From: Catenuloplanes atrovinosus
GTDB lineage: Bacteria; Actinomycetota; Actinomycetes; Mycobacteriales; Micromonosporaceae
Assembly: GCF_031458235.1 (NCBI RefSeq)
Contig: NZ_JAVDYB010000001.1
Coordinates: 1,054,001-1,118,000, forward strand
Reading direction: 5' to 3'
Length of the DNA: 64,000 nucleotides
This document shows positions 53,471-62,089 of the stretch, one piece after another. The notes beneath the pieces were generated by a model. That model searched no databases. It saw nothing but the letters and a program-made list of their open reading frames with translations, and was not told where the DNA came from. Position numbers and translations under genes: made by a program. Position 1 is the first letter of the stretch; each line of letters starts with the position of its first letter.

Positions 53471-54330
53471 CCGCAGCGGCGGAGCGGATCGGTGGCGCAC
53501 CGATCTCCTGGGGTGTGTGCGAGGCGCCCGGCTGGGGGCTGGAACTGCCCGCGGACCGGGTGCTGTCCGAGATGCGGTCGCTGGGCCTCCCGGCGACCGA
53601 GCTGGGCCCCACCGGATACCTGGGCAAGGACGCGGCCGACGTGCGGGAGCTGCTGGACCGCAGCGGCCTGCGGCTGATCGGCGGATTCCTGCCGGTGCCC
53701 ATGCACCTCGCCACCGCCGCGGACCTGGACGAGGCCGCGGCCGCGATGGACACGCTGGCCGCGGCCGGCGCCACCGTGGTCGTCCTCGCCGCCCGCTCCG
53801 CCGACGGCGGCTACGACCGTGCGGTCACGCTGGACGAGACCGAGTGGCGGACGCTGTTCGCCACGCTCACGACGCTGCGGGAGATGGCGCGCGAGCGTGG
53901 CCTGCTGCCGACGCTGCACCCGCACGTCGGCACCGCGATCGAGTCGCGGGACGCGGTGCTGCGGCTGCTGGACGGCAGCGACGTGCCGATCTGCCTGGAC
54001 ACCGGCCACCTGCTGCTCGGCGGCATGCGGCCGGAGGAGCTGATCGCGCTGGCCGGGGACCGGATCGCGCACGTCCACCTGAAGGACGTGGACACCTCGG
54101 TCGCCGGTCGCGGGCTGGCCTACATCGACGCGGTACGGGCCGGGCTGTACCGGCCGCTCGGCGCCGGCGACCTGGACATCCCCGGCATCGTCCGGAGCCT
54201 GGAGGCCGCGGGCTACCGCGGCTGGTACGTGCTGGAACAGGATTGCGCGCTGCACGAGGTGCCGCCGGCGGGCGAGGGCCCGATCGGCGACGTGCGGCGC
54301 AGCGTGAACTACCTGAGGGAGAACGTGTGA
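53467..54330 (+). CDS. iolE: Inosose dehydratase-like TIM-barrel protein
   Basis: Probably dehydrates scyllo-inosose to the trihydroxycyclohexanedione that IolD uses. 287 residues of the xylose-isomerase-like fold: [42 protein letters not shown] at the start is the IolE pattern. Metal ligands occur in [26 protein letters not shown] and [10 protein letters not shown]. The ATG overlaps the ATPase gene. IolE and IolH/IolI share the fold, but the N-terminal ISWGVCE favours IolE. Confidence 0.88.
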   Translation: MTAAAERIGGAPISWGVCEAPGWGLELPADRVLSEMRSLGLPATELGPTGYLGKDAADVRELLDRSGLRLIGGFLPVPMHLATAADLDEAAAAMDTLAAAGATVVVLAARSADGGYDRAVTLDETEWRTLFATLTTLREMARERGLLPTLHPHVGTAIESRDAVLRLLDGSDVPICLDTGHLLLGGMRPEELIALAGDRIAHVHLKDVDTSVAGRGLAYIDAVRAGLYRPLGAGDLDIPGIVRSLEAAGYRGWYVLEQDCALHEVPPAGEGPIGDVRRSVNYLRENV

Positions 54331-55496
54331 CCGCGTCCGACCGGATCGGTGCCGGCCCGGTCGGCGTCGGCGTGGTGGGCTTCGGCTGGATGGGCGAGGT
54401 GCATGCCCGCTCCTACCAGCGGGTCCGCCACCACTACCCGGACCTGCCGCTGGTCCCCACGCTGGTCGCGGTGGCCGATCCGGCGCCCGGCCGGGCCCCG
54501 GCCGCCGCCGCGCGGTACGGCTTCCTCTCCTCGTCCCCGGACTGGCGGGAACTGATCGCCGACGACCGGATCGGCGCGATCAGCGTGACCGCGCCGAACT
54601 TCCTGCACCGGGAGATCGGCGAGGCGGTCGTCGCCGCGGGCAAGCACCTGTGGATCGAGAAGCCGGTCGGCGTGGGCGCCTCCGACGCGCGCGCGGTGCG
54701 TGACGCCGCCGCCGCGGCCGGGGTGCGGAGCACGGTCGGGTTCAACTACCGGGCCGCGCCCGCGGTGGCGCACGCCCGGGAGCTGATCGCGGCCGGCGAC
54801 ATCGGCACGGTCACCAACGCGCGCATCCGGTTCTTCAGCGACTACGCGGCGCACCCGGACGGCGGGCTGTCCTGGCGCTTCACCCGCTCGCACGGCGGCG
54901 ACGGCGTGCTCGGCGACCTCGCCTCGCACGCGGTCGACCTGGGCCGGTACCTGCTCGGCCCGCTGTCCGCGCTGGTCGCCGACACCTCGGTGATCATCCC
55001 GGCGCGGCCCACGGTCTCCGGCGCGGGCAGCCACTTCTCCCGCGCGGACGGGCCGCCCGGTGCGGTGGAGAACGAGGACTACGTCTCCGCGTTGCTGCGG
55101 TTCGCGTCCGGCGCCCGCGCGGTGCTGGAGGCCAGCCGCGTCGCGGTCGGCGAGCAGAACACCTACGGCTTCGAGGTGCACGGCACCACCGGCGCGCTCT
55201 CCTGGGACTTCCGGCGGATGGGCGAGCTGCGGGTCAGCACCGGCGCGGACTACCAGGACCAGAGCTACCGCACGGTGTACGCCACCGCCGGTCACGGCGA
55301 CCTGGCCGCGTTCCAGCCCGGCGCCGGCATCCCGATGGGCTACGACGACCTGAAGGTGATCGAGGCGGCCGGGTTCCTCACCTCCATCGCGACGGGCAAG
55401 CCGCACGGCCCGACGCTCGACGACGCGGTCGCGGCGGCCACCGCGCTCGACGCCATGTCCGAGTCCGTCCGTACCGGAGGGTGGGTATCGCTGTGA
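54327..55496 (+). CDS. Gfo/Idh/MocA-family oxidoreductase (inositol pathway)
   Basis: A 389-residue NAD(P)-dependent dehydrogenase. The Rossmann motif GVGVVGFGWMGEVHARSY is near residue 12, EKPVG near 112, and the substrate Asp/His motif HAVDLGRYLLGPL near 200. Compared with classical IolG it is longer and has an insertion around DTSVIIPARPTVSGAGSHF. It may oxidise another inositol isomer (scyllo- or chiro-) or a keto-inositol. The GTG at 54327 overlaps the iolE stop. Confidence 0.85.
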   Translation: MTASDRIGAGPVGVGVVGFGWMGEVHARSYQRVRHHYPDLPLVPTLVAVADPAPGRAPAAAARYGFLSSSPDWRELIADDRIGAISVTAPNFLHREIGEAVVAAGKHLWIEKPVGVGASDARAVRDAAAAAGVRSTVGFNYRAAPAVAHARELIAAGDIGTVTNARIRFFSDYAAHPDGGLSWRFTRSHGGDGVLGDLASHAVDLGRYLLGPLSALVADTSVIIPARPTVSGAGSHFSRADGPPGAVENEDYVSALLRFASGARAVLEASRVAVGEQNTYGFEVHGTTGALSWDFRRMGELRVSTGADYQDQSYRTVYATAGHGDLAAFQPGAGIPMGYDDLKVIEAAGFLTSIATGKPHGPTLDDAVAAATALDAMSESVRTGGWVSL

Positions 55497-56482
55497 AGCG
55501 CGTGGGCATCATCGGCACCGGGATCATGGGCGCGGACCATGCCCGGCTGCTCACCACCTCGGTCTCCGGCGCGATCGTGGCCGGCGTTCACGACCTCGAC
55601 CCGGTCCGGGCCGCGGAGGTCGCGATGCACAGCGGCGGCGCCCGCGTGTTCGGCAACCCGTACGAGCTGATCGTCGACGACGACATCGACGCGGTGCTGG
55701 TCGCGTCCTCGGACGACACGCACGAGGAGTACGTGCAGGCCTGCATCACCGCGGGCAAGCCGGTGCTCTGCGAGAAGCCGCTCGCGCCGACCGTGGAGGC
55801 GTGCACCCGCATCCTGGACGCGGAGGACCGGGCCGGCAGCCGCCTGGTCTCGGTCGGCTTCATGCGCCGCTTCGACCCCGGCTACGCCCAGCTGCGGCGC
55901 ATGCTGCGGCTCGGCGAGATCGGCGCGCCGCTGATCCTCCACTGTGTGCACCGCAACCCGGCCGCGGTGCCCGGCCTGCCCGGCGCCTCCGTCATCACCA
56001 ACTCCGCCGTGCACGAGCTGGACATCACCCGGTGGCTGTTCGCCGAGGAGATCACCGAGGTGTCCGTGCACGCGCCGCGCGCGACCAGCCACGGCGGCGG
56101 CACGCCGGACCCGCAGATCCTGCTGCTGCGCACCGCGTCCGGCGCGATCGCGGACGTCGAGGTGTTCGTCAACGCCCGATACGGCTACGACGTGCGCGCG
56201 GAACTGGTCGGCGAGCTGGGCACGGTCACGCTGGACGGCCCGCCGCCCACGGTGCTGCGCCGCTCCGGCATGGACGGCCGGGCGCTGCCGGCCGACTGGC
56301 GCCCGCGCTTCGCGGAGGCGTACCGGCTGGAACTCCAGGACTGGGTGGACGGGGCGGCCAACACCGCCACCGCCTGGGACGGCTTCGCCGCCACGTTCGT
56401 GGCCGCCGCGTGCGTGCGTGCGCTGGAGACCGGCACGCCGCAGCAGGTCACGCTGCCCCCGGTGCCGAAGCTCTACCGCTGA
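55493..56482 (+). CDS. iolG: Inositol 2-dehydrogenase
   Basis: Oxidises myo-inositol to scyllo-inosose with NAD+, the entry reaction of the pathway. 329 residues: Rossmann VGIIGTGIMGADHARLL, CEKPLAPTVEAC with the catalytic Lys, GFMRRFDPGYAQLRRML (IolG signature), and the HELDITRWLFAEE motif with catalytic Asp/His. I chose the GTG at 55493 because it overlaps the preceding stop (GTGA) and has GGAGGG upstream; GTG 55481 is possible. It ends the operon. Confidence 0.9.
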   Translation: MKRVGIIGTGIMGADHARLLTTSVSGAIVAGVHDLDPVRAAEVAMHSGGARVFGNPYELIVDDDIDAVLVASSDDTHEEYVQACITAGKPVLCEKPLAPTVEACTRILDAEDRAGSRLVSVGFMRRFDPGYAQLRRMLRLGEIGAPLILHCVHRNPAAVPGLPGASVITNSAVHELDITRWLFAEEITEVSVHAPRATSHGGGTPDPQILLLRTASGAIADVEVFVNARYGYDVRAELVGELGTVTLDGPPPTVLRRSGMDGRALPADWRPRFAEAYRLELQDWVDGAANTATAWDGFAATFVAAACVRALETGTPQQVTLPPVPKLYR

Positions 56483-56538
56483 CTTTTGGCACAGTGACAT
56501 GGTCCGTAATGCGCCCGCTCGGCTAGGACGATAGCGTG

Positions 56539-56596
56539 AGGCCCGGGAGGACGGTCATAATTGCCCCTATGGGCTATGACGAATCCTCCCGGGCCT
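56539..56596. terminator. Three-tier 58-base hairpin between iolG and the GPP34 gene
   Basis: AGGCCCGGGAGGA (56539-56551) pairs perfectly with 56584-56596. Inside, GTCATA (56554-56559) pairs with TATGAC (56575-56580), and GCCC with GGGC (56563-56566 with 56571-56574) around CTAT. Small bulges separate the tiers. It may end the iol transcript; without a T run, an operator or 5' leader function for the next gene, 34 bases on, is also possible. Confidence 0.65.
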
Positions 56597-56630
56597 GACG
56601 AACCGTCATCACCGAAGGGACGCCCCCGAC

Positions 56631-57308
56631 ATGCTGATCGTCGAGGATCTGCTGTTGCTCCTGCTGGACGACGAGACCGGAACGCCGGCCAAGGCCGGCA
56701 CGCTGCCGTACGCGCTCGGCGGCGCGGTGCTGGTCGAACTGGCCATGCTGGGCCGGGTCGACACCGCGAAGGGCAACCTGCTGACCGGCGCCCAGGTCAC
56801 CGCCGTGGGTGACGGCCCGCTGCCCGACCCGCTGCTCCAGGAGGCGTACGACGAGATCGCCCGCAAACCGCGCAGCGTCCAGACGCTGCTGCTGAAGATC
56901 GGCGGTGGCCTGTGGGACACCGTGGTCGAGCGGCTGATCGCGCAGGGCCAGATCCGCCGCGAGAGCAAGCGCGTGCTCGGCCTGTTCCGCACGACGCGGC
57001 TGCCCGCCGCCGACACCGGCCACGAGGCCGAACTGCGCCGCGTCATCCGCGCCGTCCTGGTCGACGGCGCGGAGCCGGACCCGCGCACCGCCGCCATCAT
57101 CGCGCTCCTCTCCGGCAGCGGCGCCCTCCCCGAACTGCGCCCGCTGATCGCCTGGTCCGGCGACGTCCACCGGCGCGCCAAGGAACTGGAGAAGGGCCAC
57201 TGGGGCGCCGCCGCCGTCGGCACCGCGGTCGCCCGCACCGCCGCGGCCATCGCCGCCGCCAGCGCGGCCGCCTCCGCCGCCGTCATCACCACCACGGTCA
57301 CCTCCTGA
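56631..57308 (+). CDS. GPP34 (GOLPH3/VPS74-like) family protein
   Basis: 225 residues matching the GPP34 fold, a mostly helical family whose eukaryotic members bind phosphatidylinositol-4-phosphate at the Golgi. Bacterial members, common in actinobacteria, are of unknown role. Seen: LIVEDLLLLLLDDETGTPAKAGTLPYALGGAVLVELAMLGRV, DPLLQEAYDEIARKPRSVQTLLLKIG and RTAAIIALLSGSGALPELRPLIAWSGDVHRRAKEL. The tail is an Ala-rich hydrophobic stretch (AAAIAAASAAASAAVITTTV) that could touch the membrane. A clear terminator follows. Confidence 0.85.
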   Translation: MLIVEDLLLLLLDDETGTPAKAGTLPYALGGAVLVELAMLGRVDTAKGNLLTGAQVTAVGDGPLPDPLLQEAYDEIARKPRSVQTLLLKIGGGLWDTVVERLIAQGQIRRESKRVLGLFRTTRLPAADTGHEAELRRVIRAVLVDGAEPDPRTAAIIALLSGSGALPELRPLIAWSGDVHRRAKELEKGHWGAAAVGTAVARTAAAIAAASAAASAAVITTTVTS

Positions 57309-57312
57309 CCAC

Positions 57313-57349
57313 ACCGGTACGGACCCCGCGCCCCGGGGTCCGTACCGGT
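57313..57349 (+). terminator. Terminator after the GPP34 gene
   Basis: ACCGGTACGGACCCC (57313-57327) pairs perfectly with GGGGTCCGTACCGGT (57335-57349) across a 7-base loop, four bases after the stop codon. A 15-bp perfect stem is strong; no T run follows. Confidence 0.8.
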
Positions 57350-57757
57350 CAGAGGATCAGCACGGCCAGCAGCGGTGCCGGAGCCCCACCCGTCCCGGCT
57401 GGTGTCCCGCACGGTCTTGGTGGCGAGGATGCCGCGCCTCGCCACGCCGGCCGTGATCGACCCGGGTGCTCTCCCGCCGCACCGTGCTGACCACCCCTGC
57501 CGCGGACGGCACGGACACCGGCGCGGGGCCGACCTCGTTGTCCGTGGTGGAGCGGGAGAAGCCGAGGGTGTCGCCGCCGACCCGGCGCCCTCGTCGAGCC
57601 GGTCGACGGTGCGGGCCGGTGCCACGGTGGAGAGGGCTGGACGCGCGCCGGGACAGCGGTACTTTAGCCTGCCGAAAGCAGGGGGTCCGAGGAGTCGTTT
57701 CCTGCCGGATGCATGGCTTGGGGCAGGACGTGAACTGTCAACAGCGGGGGGTCTGCG
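57350..57757. other. Gene-free stretch, possible decayed gene
   Basis: About 400 bases without a credible intact gene. On the minus strand two fragments in different frames, GDTLGFSRSTTDNEVGPAP and ILATKTVRDTSRDGWGSGTA, look more protein-like than the background and could be a frameshifted remnant. The AT-richer part from about 57660 to 57757 (including TACTTTAGCC and GGACGTGAACTGTCAAC) is probably the promoter region of the following dehydrogenase. Confidence 0.3.
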
Positions 57758-58486
57758 ATGGATGTCTGTGTGATCACCGGGGGGACGCGGGGGATCGGGG
57801 CGGCGGTGGCGCGGGTGCTGGCGGGGGAGCCGGGGCGGGCTCTGGTGCTGGGGTATCGGGCGGAGCACGAGCGGGCCCGGGCGATCGCGGCGGAGCTGGA
57901 TCGGGCCGGGAGTCCGGCGCGGGCGGTGGCCTGTGACGTCGCGGACCCGGCGGGGGTGCGGGCGCTGTTCGCGGCCGCCGACGAACTCGGGGAGCTGACC
58001 GGGCTGGTGAACGGCGCGGCGGTGCTGGAGCGGCAGGGCGGCTTCGAGGAGATCTCGCCGGAGCGGTGGGCGCGGGTGCTGGGCGTGAACGTCATCGGGC
58101 TGGCCGGCTGCTGCCGCGAGGCGATGGAGAGGATGCGCGAGGGTGGCGTGATCGTCAACCTGTCGTCGCGGGCGGCGGTGCTGGGGTCGCCGGGGGAGTA
58201 CGTGGACTACGCGGCCAGCAAGGCGGCGGTCGACACGATCACGCGCGGGCTGGGGCTGGAGGCGGCGGCGCGCGGCATCCGGGTGGTCGGCGTGCGGCCC
58301 GGGATCATCGACACGGAGATGCACGCGTCCGGTGGCGATCCGGATCGGGCGCGGCGGGTCGGGCCGACGCTGCCGCTCGGGCGGGCGGGTACGCCGGAGG
58401 ACGTGGCGGCGGCGGTGAAGTGGCTGCTGTCGCCGGCGGCGTCGTACGTCACCGCGACCACGATCGACGTGTCCGGCGGGCGCTGA
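57758..58486 (+). CDS. Short-chain dehydrogenase/reductase (FabG-like)
   Basis: A classical SDR of 242 aa: cofactor loop VITGGTRGIGAAVARVL at residues 5-21, NGAAVL in the NAG position, catalytic Ser in IVNLSSRAAVLGSPGEYVDYAASKAAVDT with Tyr-X3-Lys (YAASK), and the closing TATTIDVSGGR. FabG-type oxoacyl or other ketone substrates are possible; no pathway neighbours tell which. The start ATG follows GGGGGGTCTGCG. It is convergent with the secreted glycosidase gene. Confidence 0.9.
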   Translation: MDVCVITGGTRGIGAAVARVLAGEPGRALVLGYRAEHERARAIAAELDRAGSPARAVACDVADPAGVRALFAAADELGELTGLVNGAAVLERQGGFEEISPERWARVLGVNVIGLAGCCREAMERMREGGVIVNLSSRAAVLGSPGEYVDYAASKAAVDTITRGLGLEAAARGIRVVGVRPGIIDTEMHASGGDPDRARRVGPTLPLGRAGTPEDVAAAVKWLLSPAASYVTATTIDVSGGR

Positions 58487-58489
58487 CGG

Positions 58490-58522
58490 GGACGGGCCAG
58501 CCCGGCCGGGCCGGCCCTGTCC
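58490..58522. terminator. Probable bidirectional terminator
   Basis: GGACGGGCC (58490-58498) faces GGCCCTGTCC (58513-58522) with one bulged base; the inner GCCCGGCCGGGC also folds. It fills the 36-base gap between the convergent dehydrogenase and glycosidase genes. Confidence 0.5.
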
Positions 58523-59899
58523 TCAGTGGACGACGCGGAACGTGGCGTCCTGGCGGTCGGTGGCGGGGGAGCCGGACGTGATCGGGTCGATCCGCAGCAC
58601 GTAGCCGCTGTGCCGGAGGTAGCGGTCCGGGACGTTGTGCGACCGGAACGAGGTCCAGGAGGAGTCCGCGAGCCCGGCCGTACGGTGGAACGTGGCGTCC
58701 GCGCGGAACGTGGCGCTGCCGTCGTCCGCGGCCAGCACCAGCGCGTAGCCGGAGTGCCGCAGGTACATGGCCGGGAAGTTCACGCTCCGGAACGACACGC
58801 CCGCGGCGTCGGCCAGCCCGGGGACGAGCGTCCACTGCTGGTCCTGGTACGGATCGAACGGGTAGACGTCGATCCGCGCCACGTTGTCCGCGTGCCGGAC
58901 GTACCGGTCGGGGAAGTTGTAGCTCTTGATCCGGTTCCACGCCGGGGTGCCGAACGTGGCGGTCAGCCCGGACAGCTCGGCCGCGGTGACCGGCGCGATG
59001 CCCGGGTGCTTGGAGTTCAGCGGCTGCGTGTAGGCGCGGTCGTTGAGCGGCGTCCACGAGCCACTCGCCACGTCCGCGGTCTGCCAGGCGAAGAACCGGC
59101 CGTTCGGGCTCCACGTGTCGCCCCACATCCACCAGGTGTTCGCCGTGTTCGACTTGACGATCTGCGGTGCCTCCACGCCCCGGCCCGGCGAGATCGCGCC
59201 GGTGTAGACGCTCCAGCTGTTCGGGCCGGCCGTGCCGGACCGGGTGCCGAGCAGCGTGCTGTTCGTGTTGTTCTTGTAGTACATGTAGTGCACGCCGCCG
59301 ACCGTCACGAAGCTGCCGTCGATCGCGTCGTACCCCGGGTCGAAGAAGACGACGCCGTCGGTGGCCGTGCGGAAGTCCGTGGTGTAGCTGACCATCAGCA
59401 CGTTGTGCCCGGACGCGTTCACCGCGGAGTAGACGATCGCGTACTGGCCGCGCGCCGGGTCCCACACCGCCTCCGGCGCCCACGCGTGGGTGGCCAGCGA
59501 GTGGACCTTGAGCAGCCGGTACCCGGTGAAGCCGCGCAGATCCGCGGAGTCCCAGACGTGCAGGTGCCGGCTCTGGTACGCCCAGTCCGTCCCCTTCAGA
59601 TCGGTGGCCAGCACCGTGAACGTGCCGTCCTGCTTGCGCAGGATGAACGGGTCGCGCAGCCCGGTGCTGCCCAGCGTCGGCATGGCCACCGGGCGGTTCT
59701 GGTTCAGCGGCGTCCAGTTCAGCCCGTCGGAGCTGACCGCCAGGTGCAGGCCGTAGACGGCCGCGGCCATGGTCGGCGACTCCGTGAAGTAGGCCATCGC
59801 GTATCCGGTGTAGGCCGCGGCGGCGGCCGGGCCGGGCCCGGCGACCGCACCGGCGACGGCGGCGCCGCCGGCGGCGGCCATCAGCGTGCGACGCTTCAT
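58523..59899 (-). CDS. Secreted GH43-like glycosidase with AbfB (CBM42) domain
   Basis: 458 residues. The N-terminus MKRRTLMAAAGGAAVAGAVAGPGPAAAAA is a twin-arginine-like signal. The catalytic part (about 30-310) is a five-bladed propeller of GH43/GH62 type with LRDPFIL (catalytic Asp), WAPEAVWDPARGQYAIVYS and APQIVKSNTANTWWMWG. The C-terminal AbfB arabinose-binding beta-trefoil (about 320-458) shows three similar units with SYNFPDRYVRH, SVNFPAMYLRHSGY and SHNVPDRYLRHSGY. It probably trims arabinose-containing plant polysaccharides outside the cell. A LacI-type operator is just upstream. Confidence 0.88.
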   Translation of the reverse strand: MKRRTLMAAAGGAAVAGAVAGPGPAAAAAYTGYAMAYFTESPTMAAAVYGLHLAVSSDGLNWTPLNQNRPVAMPTLGSTGLRDPFILRKQDGTFTVLATDLKGTDWAYQSRHLHVWDSADLRGFTGYRLLKVHSLATHAWAPEAVWDPARGQYAIVYSAVNASGHNVLMVSYTTDFRTATDGVVFFDPGYDAIDGSFVTVGGVHYMYYKNNTNSTLLGTRSGTAGPNSWSVYTGAISPGRGVEAPQIVKSNTANTWWMWGDTWSPNGRFFAWQTADVASGSWTPLNDRAYTQPLNSKHPGIAPVTAAELSGLTATFGTPAWNRIKSYNFPDRYVRHADNVARIDVYPFDPYQDQQWTLVPGLADAAGVSFRSVNFPAMYLRHSGYALVLAADDGSATFRADATFHRTAGLADSSWTSFRSHNVPDRYLRHSGYVLRIDPITSGSPATDRQDATFRVVH

Positions 59900-59912
59900 C
59901 TCGCACCTCTCA

Positions 59913-59926
59913 TGTGAGCGCTCACA
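59913..59926 (-). promoter_or_regulatory. LacI-family operator upstream of the secreted glycosidase
   Basis: TGTGAGCGCTCACA is a perfect 14-bp palindrome with the central CG typical of LacI/GalR-family sites, similar in form to the CebR site of Streptomyces. It lies 13 bases before the start codon, where a bound repressor would block transcription or initiation. No LacI-family gene is present in the window. Confidence 0.75.
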
Positions 59927-60004
59927 AAATCGGGCCGGAGATGTGGCGGGAGAATGTCCGGCGGGTTGCGAACATCCTCGGCGATGAACGGATTCAAGTC
60001 AACG

Positions 60005-60409
60005 TCATCGATGAATGGACTCGGCTCGCCGGGCCAGCCGGTCCGCGTTGCCGCGCATCTCGCGCCGGAGGTACCAGGGCCAGAACCGGCTCAGCAGCGC
60101 GTGCCGGCTGCGAAACGTGGCGTGCCACCGGATGTCGGTGCCGCCGCCGTCCGCCGGCGTCAGCTCGATCGTGGACCGGTAGTCGTGCCACAGCGTCCCG
60201 GAGGTCTCCACGTAGGTGAGGGAACGGTCCGGCACCACGTCGACCACCCGGATGACCGTGGTCGGGGAGCCGCCGACCACCCACTCCTCGCCCTGCGGCC
60301 GCACCCTGTCGATCCGCTGCCAGGACGGCCAGCTGGACACGTCGGTGACCAGGCCGAACACGGTCGCCACGCCCGCCGCGGACCGCGCCCGCACGTCGTA
60401 GTGGGACAT
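60005..60409 (-). CDS. SRPBCC-family (polyketide cyclase/dehydrase-like) protein
   Basis: 134 residues with the helix-grip fold: MSHYDVRARSAAGVATVFGLVTDVSSWPSWQRIDRVRP, EWVVGGSPTTVIRVVDVVPDRSLTYVETSGTLWHDYRSTIELTP, DIRWHATFRSR. Such proteins bind hydrophobic ligands; the function here cannot be assigned. The ATG at 60409 has GGAGG ten bases upstream. It is isolated between two divergently oriented genes. Confidence 0.85.
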   Translation of the reverse strand: MSHYDVRARSAAGVATVFGLVTDVSSWPSWQRIDRVRPQGEEWVVGGSPTTVIRVVDVVPDRSLTYVETSGTLWHDYRSTIELTPADGGGTDIRWHATFRSRHALLSRFWPWYLRREMRGNADRLARRAESIHR

Positions 60410-60670
60410 ATCGCCAGACCTCCATATATGAACGGCTTCGCGGCACGGTGATGCTAGTGCCCTGACCACGAACGTTCGAGGTTTGGGGGTCGGGCTGCGC
60501 GGGTTGCGGGGAGCCGCCGGTCTCGTACTCGATGCGGCGATTCGGGTTCCGCTACGGATCGGCATCGAGGGTAGGGTTTGCCTTACCCGAGCGGGGCCCG
60601 CTGTCCGGGTTCTGGCAGCGGTCGTGATCCCCGAGTCTGGTGGGGTTCGTTCCTCGCTGACAGGAGCATC

Positions 60671-62089
60671 ATGACAAGGCACCTCTCGAAACGCCGCCGG
60701 CTTGCCGCCGTGGTGCTGACCGGGCTGACCGCGATCGCGGCGACGGCGGTCGGCACCGCGTACGCGGGCACGACGCCGGACCAGAGCCGCTTCCACCGGC
60801 AGAAGCTGACCTGGCAGGCGTGCCCCAGCGGCGATCTGCCACTGGACTGCACCCGCGTCACGGTGCCCGTCGACTGGGCCGCACCGGACGGCGCCACCCT
60901 CACGCTGAAGGTGACCCGGCACCGGGCGACCGGCACCCGGCGCGGCTCCCTCCTGATCAATCCGGGCGGTCCCGGCGGGTCCGGCGCCGGGTTCACCGAG
61001 CGGGCCGCCGCGGCCTTCGGCGAGAAGACGCTCGCCGCGTACGACGTGGTCGGCTGGGACCCCCGCGGCGTCGGTGAGTCGTCGCCGCTGACCTGCCCGG
61101 CGAGCGCGAACGCCGACTACTGGAACGCCCGCCTGCCCACCACGGTGGCCGAGCGCGTCGAGTTCGAGCGGATCACCGCGAACTGGGCGGCGGCCTGCCG
61201 GGCGGAGTCCGGTCCGCTGTTCGACCACGTCGACACGATCAGCACCGTGCGCGACCTCGACGTGCTGCGCGCCGTGCTCGGCGACCGGAAGCTGTCCTAC
61301 ATCGGCATGTCGTACGGCACCCGGATCGGGATCTTCTACGCCGACCTGTTCCCCGGCCGGGTCGGCAGGATGGTGCTGGACGCCGCGACCGATCCGGCGA
61401 GCGACGGCGCCGACTTCTGGCGCGGCACGTCGCTGGCCGCCGGCCGCGGCTTCGACGACTATCTCGCCGGGTGCGCGGACCGCGAGGGCTGCCCGCTGGC
61501 GGACCGGACGGCCGCGCAGGCCCGCGCGGACGTCGGCCGGCTGCTCAGCACGCCCGGCCCGGCCCAGGACTACCTGGCCACCGTCGCGGCGTATCTGGTG
61601 AAGTCGCCTGAGAACTGGGTCAACCTGGACGGGTTCCTCAGCGAGGCGCTCAACGGAGAGGTGGTCCCGGAGAACGCCGAGCCGGACATCGCGAACGCCG
61701 CGATCAACTGCATGGACCTGCCGGATCACCGGACCGCCGCTCAGGTCATGGCGGACACCGCGCGGGACGTCGCCGACCGGCCGGTGTTCGGCCACATGAT
61801 GATGGCCAGCACGCTCTGCCCGCAGTGGCCGGTGGCCGCGACCGGGCGACCGCACCACGTCACCGCGCGCGGGGCGGCGCCGATCCTGGTCGTCGGCGCC
61901 ACCCGGGACACCGCGACGCCGTACGAGTGGGCGGTGTCGACCGCACAGCATCTGGCCAACGGACGCCTGCTGACCCGGGACGGCACCGGGCACGTGGCCT
62001 ACCCGCGCACCCCCTGCGTGACCGAGGCCGTCGACGGCTACCTGGTGGACGGCGCCCTGCCCCCCGCCGGAACGGTGTGCGCGGGATAG
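60671..62089 (+). CDS. Secreted S33-family peptidase (tripeptidyl aminopeptidase/SlpD-like)
   Basis: 472 residues. A basic N-terminus with hydrophobic core (SKRRRLAAVVLTGLTAIAATAVGTAYAG) is a secretion signal. The alpha/beta-hydrolase core has the oxyanion motif INPGGPGGSGAGF, nucleophile elbow YIGMSYGTRIGIFYADLFP (Ser), acid in VVGATRDTATPYEWA and His in DGTGHVAYP. Four or more Cys (TCPAS, AACRAE, GCADREGC, TPCVTE) probably form disulphides. The ATG at 60671 has CAGGAGC upstream. The 260 bases before it show a weak dyad near 60569-60588 and no gene. Co-transcribed with the kinase that shares one base. Confidence 0.88.
   Translation: MTRHLSKRRRLAAVVLTGLTAIAATAVGTAYAGTTPDQSRFHRQKLTWQACPSGDLPLDCTRVTVPVDWAAPDGATLTLKVTRHRATGTRRGSLLINPGGPGGSGAGFTERAAAAFGEKTLAAYDVVGWDPRGVGESSPLTCPASANADYWNARLPTTVAERVEFERITANWAAACRAESGPLFDHVDTISTVRDLDVLRAVLGDRKLSYIGMSYGTRIGIFYADLFPGRVGRMVLDAATDPASDGADFWRGTSLAAGRGFDDYLAGCADREGCPLADRTAAQARADVGRLLSTPGPAQDYLATVAAYLVKSPENWVNLDGFLSEALNGEVVPENAEPDIANAAINCMDLPDHRTAAQVMADTARDVADRPVFGHMMMASTLCPQWPVAATGRPHHVTARGAAPILVVGATRDTATPYEWAVSTAQHLANGRLLTRDGTGHVAYPRTPCVTEAVDGYLVDGALPPAGTVCAG

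Noticed and set aside
60569-60588. GGGTAGG...CCTTACCC dyad upstream of the secreted peptidase, considered as an iron (DmdR/DtxR) box.
   Set aside because: Agreement with the iron-box consensus is poor over the right half, and no iron-related gene is adjacent.
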